A DNA stretch of 7,450 bases, from the NCBI GenBank assembly GCA_009784635.1, contig WRBG01000096.1, positions 1-7,450 on the forward strand, read 5' to 3'. Positions 7,212 through 7,450 of this stretch are shown piece after piece (within the stretch, counting starts at the first letter, position 1; every line of letters begins with the position of its first letter). The translations under genes were made by a program, and so were the position numbers. This DNA is from Bacteroidales bacterium (GTDB lineage: Bacteria > Bacteroidota > Bacteroidia > Bacteroidales > UBA932). Under the pieces are notes generated by a model. The model saw only the letters and a list, made by a program, of their open reading frames with translations, was not told the origin of the DNA and ran no database searches.

Positions 7212-7450
7212 ATGCGACAGGAATTTGGCGCAAGATATACGTTTATATGTACGGTAGCGCTCGTTATAATGGGCGCTACCGCACTGTTTTCGTGTAAGGA
7301 GTCCATAGAAAAAACGGACGCCATCGGGTACACCGACAGTTTGTCGACCCAAACGGTACACGGGATGAGATTAATACAATCAGAATATGGTCGGGTTCGG
7401 ACCCGGATTGAAGCTCCGCTTATGGAAAGCTATTCGTTGCTGCCCGAGCC
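7212..7450 (+). CDS. lptC: LptC, LPS export protein (5' part, runs off the window)
   Basis: LptC takes lipopolysaccharide from the inner-membrane LptB2FG transporter and passes it to the LptA-type periplasmic bridge. Only the first 79 codons are visible and the frame is open to the right edge. The N-terminus has MRQEFGARYT, a hydrophobic stretch and FSCKES, giving a lipobox LFSC with Cys at residue 28. This could be a lipoprotein signal instead of, or as well as, the transmembrane anchor known from Escherichia coli. After a linker, the first beta-jellyroll strands begin: GMRLIQSEYGRVRTRIEAPLM matches the LptC-type pattern in which a strand is followed by RIxAP and a Tyr-containing strand. It starts 9 nt after the TPR stop, so the two are very probably co-transcribed. 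No Shine-Dalgarno sequence is seen. The name is well supported by sequence and by position after coaX, barrel and TPR genes, but the C-terminal half is not visible. Confidence 0.85.
   Translation, partial: MRQEFGARYTFICTVALVIMGATALFSCKESIEKTDAIGYTDSLSTQTVHGMRLIQSEYGRVRTRIEAPLMESYSLLPE
7252..7281 (+). repeat. Perfect 9-bp inverted repeat within the signal sequence of lptC
   Basis: CGGTAGCGC (7252-7260) and GCGCTACCG (7273-7281) are exact reverse complements around a 12-nt AT-rich loop. The stem is GC-rich and lies 40 nt after the lptC ATG, in codons for the hydrophobic core. No T-run follows, so a terminator is unlikely. Confidence 0.5.

Noticed and set aside
7261..7272. TATAAT-like sequence in the loop of the lptC hairpin
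   Set aside because: Bacteroidota primary promoters do not use the TATAAT box, and it lies inside the lptC coding region with no matching upstream element.

Overview
The window reads as ordinary chromosomal DNA of a Bacteroidota bacterium, most likely order Bacteroidales. Four things support this: a BACON-like lipoprotein, a possible Bacteroidota -7 promoter box (TAnnTTTG) at the left edge, a Mfd of Bacteroidota type, and the run coaX / outer-membrane barrel / TPR protein / lptC, an order I recall from Bacteroides-type genomes. Genus cannot be told from the sequence. Base composition looks even across the window, and there are no tRNA or rRNA genes, insertion sequences, CRISPR arrays or phage genes.

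All six genes lie on the + strand and are packed like one transcription unit. A small BACON-like lipoprotein (42-542) runs 11 nt into mfd (532-3786), the transcription-repair coupling translocase. mfd overlaps coaX (3761-4516, type III pantothenate kinase) by 26 nt. coaX overlaps an outer-membrane beta-barrel gene (4509-5828) by 8 nt in the sequence ATGCGTAA. After a 39-nt AT-rich gap comes a secreted TPR protein (5868-7202). After 9 nt lptC begins (7212) and runs off the right edge. There is no terminator-like hairpin plus T-tract between any pair of genes and no gene-free stretch over 300 bases.

Functionally the left part is DNA repair (mfd) and CoA synthesis (coaX). The right part is envelope biogenesis: a barrel, a periplasmic repeat protein, and the LPS-transport protein LptC. 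The barrel and TPR protein have no function I can name with confidence. Their position beside lptC makes a link to LPS or outer-membrane assembly the most interesting hypothesis here.

Other points worth attention are the non-ATG start of mfd with an extended Shine-Dalgarno-like match, arginine losses at conserved motifs of CoaX, paired 8-nt homopolymers in coaX, and a lipobox in LptC. I did not find a clear novel defence, mobile or RNA system.
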